DNA of 64,000 nucleotides, taken from contig CAZYAO010000002.1 of NCBI GenBank assembly GCA_964645715.1, forward strand, positions 1 to 64,000, in the 5' to 3' direction. Position numbers and translations under genes: made by a program. The stretch is from JAUMBM01 sp964645715. GTDB lineage: Bacteria > Bacteroidota > Bacteroidia > Chitinophagales > Saprospiraceae. Positions 61,872 to 64,000 of the stretch are shown piece by piece. The notes beneath the pieces are model-generated. The model saw nothing but the letters and a program-made list of their open reading frames with translations, ran no database searches and was not told the origin of the DNA. Position 1 is the first letter of the stretch, and each line of letters opens with the position of its first letter.

Positions 61872-62549
61872 ATGAGAAAAAATATACTCCTCCTGACTTG
61901 TTTGTTGCTGACGCTGGGATTAGGTGCGCAGTCTTCTCCTATTGTTATCAACCCCAATCCGGTCGTTGTTACAGGTATCACAGCAGGTGCTTTTGAAGGT
62001 GTGGGGCACTCTTTTGCCATCAATAATACTAATGCGGCCTTTGTTGCCCGCTGGAAGCGCACGGTTATACAGATGACAGACGGATGGCAGAGTGCTATTT
62101 GTGATAAAAATGTGTGCTACTTTCCTTCTGTGAGTACCCAGACGTTCCAGTTTAACCCCGGAGAGGAAGCACGGGTTGACGTACACGTATACCCAGGCGG
62201 TGTGCAGGGTTCTGCGTTGATTGAAATTCAGGTGTTCAATACTACGGATACAACACAGTCTGCCGTCGGTGTATATTATTTCAATCAATCACCGACAGGT
62301 GTGACGGAGGTGCAGCAGGACTGGGTGAAGGTTTACCCTAACCCGACGGACGGCTTATTTACGATAGCTGGTGCTGAGGAGGTAGGCCGGGTTGACATTT
62401 TCAATCAGGCCGGACAGCTCGTGCGTCAATTTGTGTATGGTGAAAACCAGTGGTACTCACTTACGGGTCTCCCGCGGGGGTCTTACACCGTGAGGTTACT
62501 ATCTACAAGCGGGCGGGCAGTTGTAACGCGTCTGATGAATAAGTATTGA
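61872..62549 (+). CDS. Small secreted protein with T9SS C-terminal sorting domain
   Basis: A 225-residue protein with a signal peptide (about 1-19), a beta-rich domain of about 120 residues containing one cysteine pair (AICDKNVCYF), and a type A T9SS sorting domain from about 150 (VKVYPNPTDGLFTI, VDIFNQAGQLV, LPRGSYTVRL). The central domain is not a family I can name. Its stop is one base from the next start, so it is co-transcribed with the transporter gene. Confidence 0.85.
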   Translation: MRKNILLLTCLLLTLGLGAQSSPIVINPNPVVVTGITAGAFEGVGHSFAINNTNAAFVARWKRTVIQMTDGWQSAICDKNVCYFPSVSTQTFQFNPGEEARVDVHVYPGGVQGSALIEIQVFNTTDTTQSAVGVYYFNQSPTGVTEVQQDWVKVYPNPTDGLFTIAGAEEVGRVDIFNQAGQLVRQFVYGENQWYSLTGLPRGSYTVRLLSTSGRAVVTRLMNKY

Positions 62550-62550
62550 T

Positions 62551-63873
62551 ATGAAACAATCCGGCAGTACGGCAAATACATGGAGTCTGCGATTGCGGGC
62601 AACATTTTTTTGGTCAGTGATTGCTGCCGCTTTTATAGGCCCCGGTACGGTGACCACAGCAGCGAGTGCAGGATCCAACTTTGGATTATCGCTGTTGTGG
62701 TCACTGCTTTTTTCGGTGTTCGCCACGATCGTTTTGCAGGAGACAGCTGCCCGAATCTCACAGGCATCGGGTATGGGGCTGGGGAGTCTCATTTCAAAGC
62801 GTCATGCGGGTAGCAGCCGTTGGTTATCGCGTATGCTATTCGTAGCTATTGCACTGGGTTGTGCTGCCTATCAGGCGGGCAACATGTTGGGGGCTATGGC
62901 CGGGCTAAAATTGCTATGGCCTGTTGAAAATTATTGGGCAGTGGTACTAGGGGGGCTGGTTGCTGGCCTGTTATGGTCTGGCAATTATGGAAAGATCACT
63001 TTTTGGCTGGGTATCGCAGTGGCACTGATGGGCATTGCCTTTATTGTTGCGGGCTTTAGTGTAAGCATTCATTGGGAAGATTTTATCGGCGGGCTAGTGC
63101 CCAGCGTGTCGGATGAAGTTATGCCTGTGGTTATGGCACTCATTGGTACGACCATTGTTCCTTACAATTTGTTTCTGGCATCGGGTCTCCGTCATCGGCA
63201 GCAGCTTGGTGATATGCGCTGGGGCATAGCGTCAAGCATAATTTTTGGCGGGATTATTACCTTCGCAATTTTGCTGGCGGGCAGGCAGGTATCGGGGGAC
63301 TTCAGCTTTGATGCATTGGCTGCTGCCCTGTCCGGGCAGTTGGGTAACTGGGGTAGGATTGCCGTAGGATTCGGCCTGTTTGCTGCTGGCTTTACGTCTG
63401 CTGTAACAGCTCCGCTCGCAGCAGCTGTAACAGCACAGACGCTTTTCGGGGATGCAGAGACCGGGCGCTGGTCGGGGCAGTCACGGGCATTTCGGGTCGT
63501 CTGGATGGGTATATTGCTATTGGGCACTGTACTGGCATCTCTTCAGATTAAGCCCATACCCGCTATCATTGCTGCCCAGGCAATCAATGCAATTGTACTT
63601 CCTTTCGCTGCAGTCTTTATGTTACTGGCAGCCAATGATCGCAGGTTGCTGCCAACGGCAGCCAATGGCCACATCGCCAATGCTTTCTCCATCTTCATCA
63701 TAGGACTTACCAGCTTTTTGGCACTGTACCAGCTACATCTGGCTCTTGCCGCTGTATGGCCGCAGCTAAAGCCTCGGCAGTATGAAGTGCATGCTGGCAT
63801 CGCTTTAGGGGTTGTGGTTGTATTGTGGGTAAAAATATGGAAGGCTGGTAACGTGCGTGAAATCGCCTCATAA
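62551..63873 (+). CDS. Nramp-family transporter lacking canonical metal-binding residues
   Basis: A 440-residue, 11-helix Nramp-fold protein. In helix 1 the usual DPGN motif reads GPGT (30-33), and in helix 6 the usual MPH motif reads VPY (203-205, IVPYNLFLASG). The aspartate, asparagine and methionine that bind Mn2+ or Fe2+ in canonical Nramp proteins are therefore absent. The fold is clear, but the substrate probably differs from transition metals. It is coupled to the T9SS cargo gene upstream. Confidence 0.85.
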   Translation: MKQSGSTANTWSLRLRATFFWSVIAAAFIGPGTVTTAASAGSNFGLSLLWSLLFSVFATIVLQETAARISQASGMGLGSLISKRHAGSSRWLSRMLFVAIALGCAAYQAGNMLGAMAGLKLLWPVENYWAVVLGGLVAGLLWSGNYGKITFWLGIAVALMGIAFIVAGFSVSIHWEDFIGGLVPSVSDEVMPVVMALIGTTIVPYNLFLASGLRHRQQLGDMRWGIASSIIFGGIITFAILLAGRQVSGDFSFDALAAALSGQLGNWGRIAVGFGLFAAGFTSAVTAPLAAAVTAQTLFGDAETGRWSGQSRAFRVVWMGILLLGTVLASLQIKPIPAIIAAQAINAIVLPFAAVFMLLAANDRRLLPTAANGHIANAFSIFIIGLTSFLALYQLHLALAAVWPQLKPRQYEVHAGIALGVVVVLWVKIWKAGNVREIAS

Positions 63874-63919
63874 ATACTTCACCGCCTTTTGCAGTGAGAT
63901 CAAACACTGTATTCATAGC

Positions 63920-63949
63920 ATTCTTTGGCGAATACAGCCGCCAAAGAAT
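63920..63949. repeat. Intergenic hairpin, GGCG family
   Basis: ATTCTTTGGCG (63920-63930) pairs with CGCCAAAGAAT (63939-63949) around an eight-base loop. It lies 46 bases behind the Nramp-like gene and resembles the other TTTGGCGG hairpins. The last 50 bases of the window hold nothing else I can identify. Confidence 0.65.
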
Positions 63950-64000
63950 ATCCTTTAAAATACCTGCTAGTTGCGCTGTACGGCATTTTTCCTTATATTG

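Overview
The window reads as a chromosomal segment of a member of the Bacteroidota, most likely a Saprospiria/Lewinella-like marine or environmental lineage. The support is two proteins with type IX secretion (T9SS) C-terminal sorting domains, an Omp28-like protein, DUF2911 and DUF2807 proteins, a DUF6913-dapA pair, an mreBCD-mrdA cluster, a Mg-type HemB, and many upstream regions carrying the Bacteroidota promoter signature (TTG or TTTG, about 20 bp, TAnnTTTG). The phylum is well supported; the lower rank is inference. I see no insertion sequence, prophage, rRNA operon or CRISPR array.

Layout. 0-3 kb: the end of an unrecognised gene, then a minus-strand operon btaA-btaB-plcP-like that looks like a complete phospholipid-to-betaine-lipid remodelling cassette. 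3-5 kb: arsenate reductase and ACR3 arsenite efflux behind a palindrome-bearing promoter. 5-14.9 kb: single metabolic and hypothetical genes (LigB-type dioxygenase, DUF2911, saccharopine-dehydrogenase-like reductase, membrane proteins, amidohydrolase, YHS lipoprotein, GNAT, DUF2807). 14.9-18.3 kb: a decayed MFS transporter, then a three-gene operon (membrane protein, winged-helix regulator, large membrane protein) and tRNA-Asp. 18.5-22 kb: accA, DUF6913, dapA, a thioredoxin-like protein and folA. 22-27 kb: the rod-shape cluster mreB-mreC-mreD-mrdA on the minus strand, then tRNA-Val. 27-36.4 kb: a TonB-dependent receptor with a probable metal-responsive operator, an HD plus Pycsar-effector-like fusion, hemB, a methionine gamma-lyase-like enzyme divergent from an Lrp regulator, a PaaI thioesterase, and a glycosyltransferase. 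36.5-46 kb: a TlpA-like thioredoxin, a TPR protein, a K+-dependent membrane pyrophosphatase, a nitroreductase, a membrane-anchored MutS-family ATPase and a sterol desaturase-family protein. 46-52.3 kb: a complete tetR-tolC-mfp-RND efflux operon. 52.3-59.3 kb: M28 peptidase lipoprotein, aldehyde dehydrogenase, PD40/OmpA protein, two hypotheticals and a nucleotidyltransferase. 59.6-64 kb: two T9SS cargo proteins and a non-canonical Nramp-family transporter.

The most unusual structural feature is a family of long, nearly perfect intergenic palindromes placed at gene ends. The inner stem is usually GGCGG/CCGCC or GGGYGGCA/TGCCRCCC next to TTTG or TTTGG, while the outer arms differ completely in sequence but stay paired. 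Two copies are composite: a hairpin of this family, a CAGGGCG linker, and a second long palindrome centred on a T-tract/A-tract.
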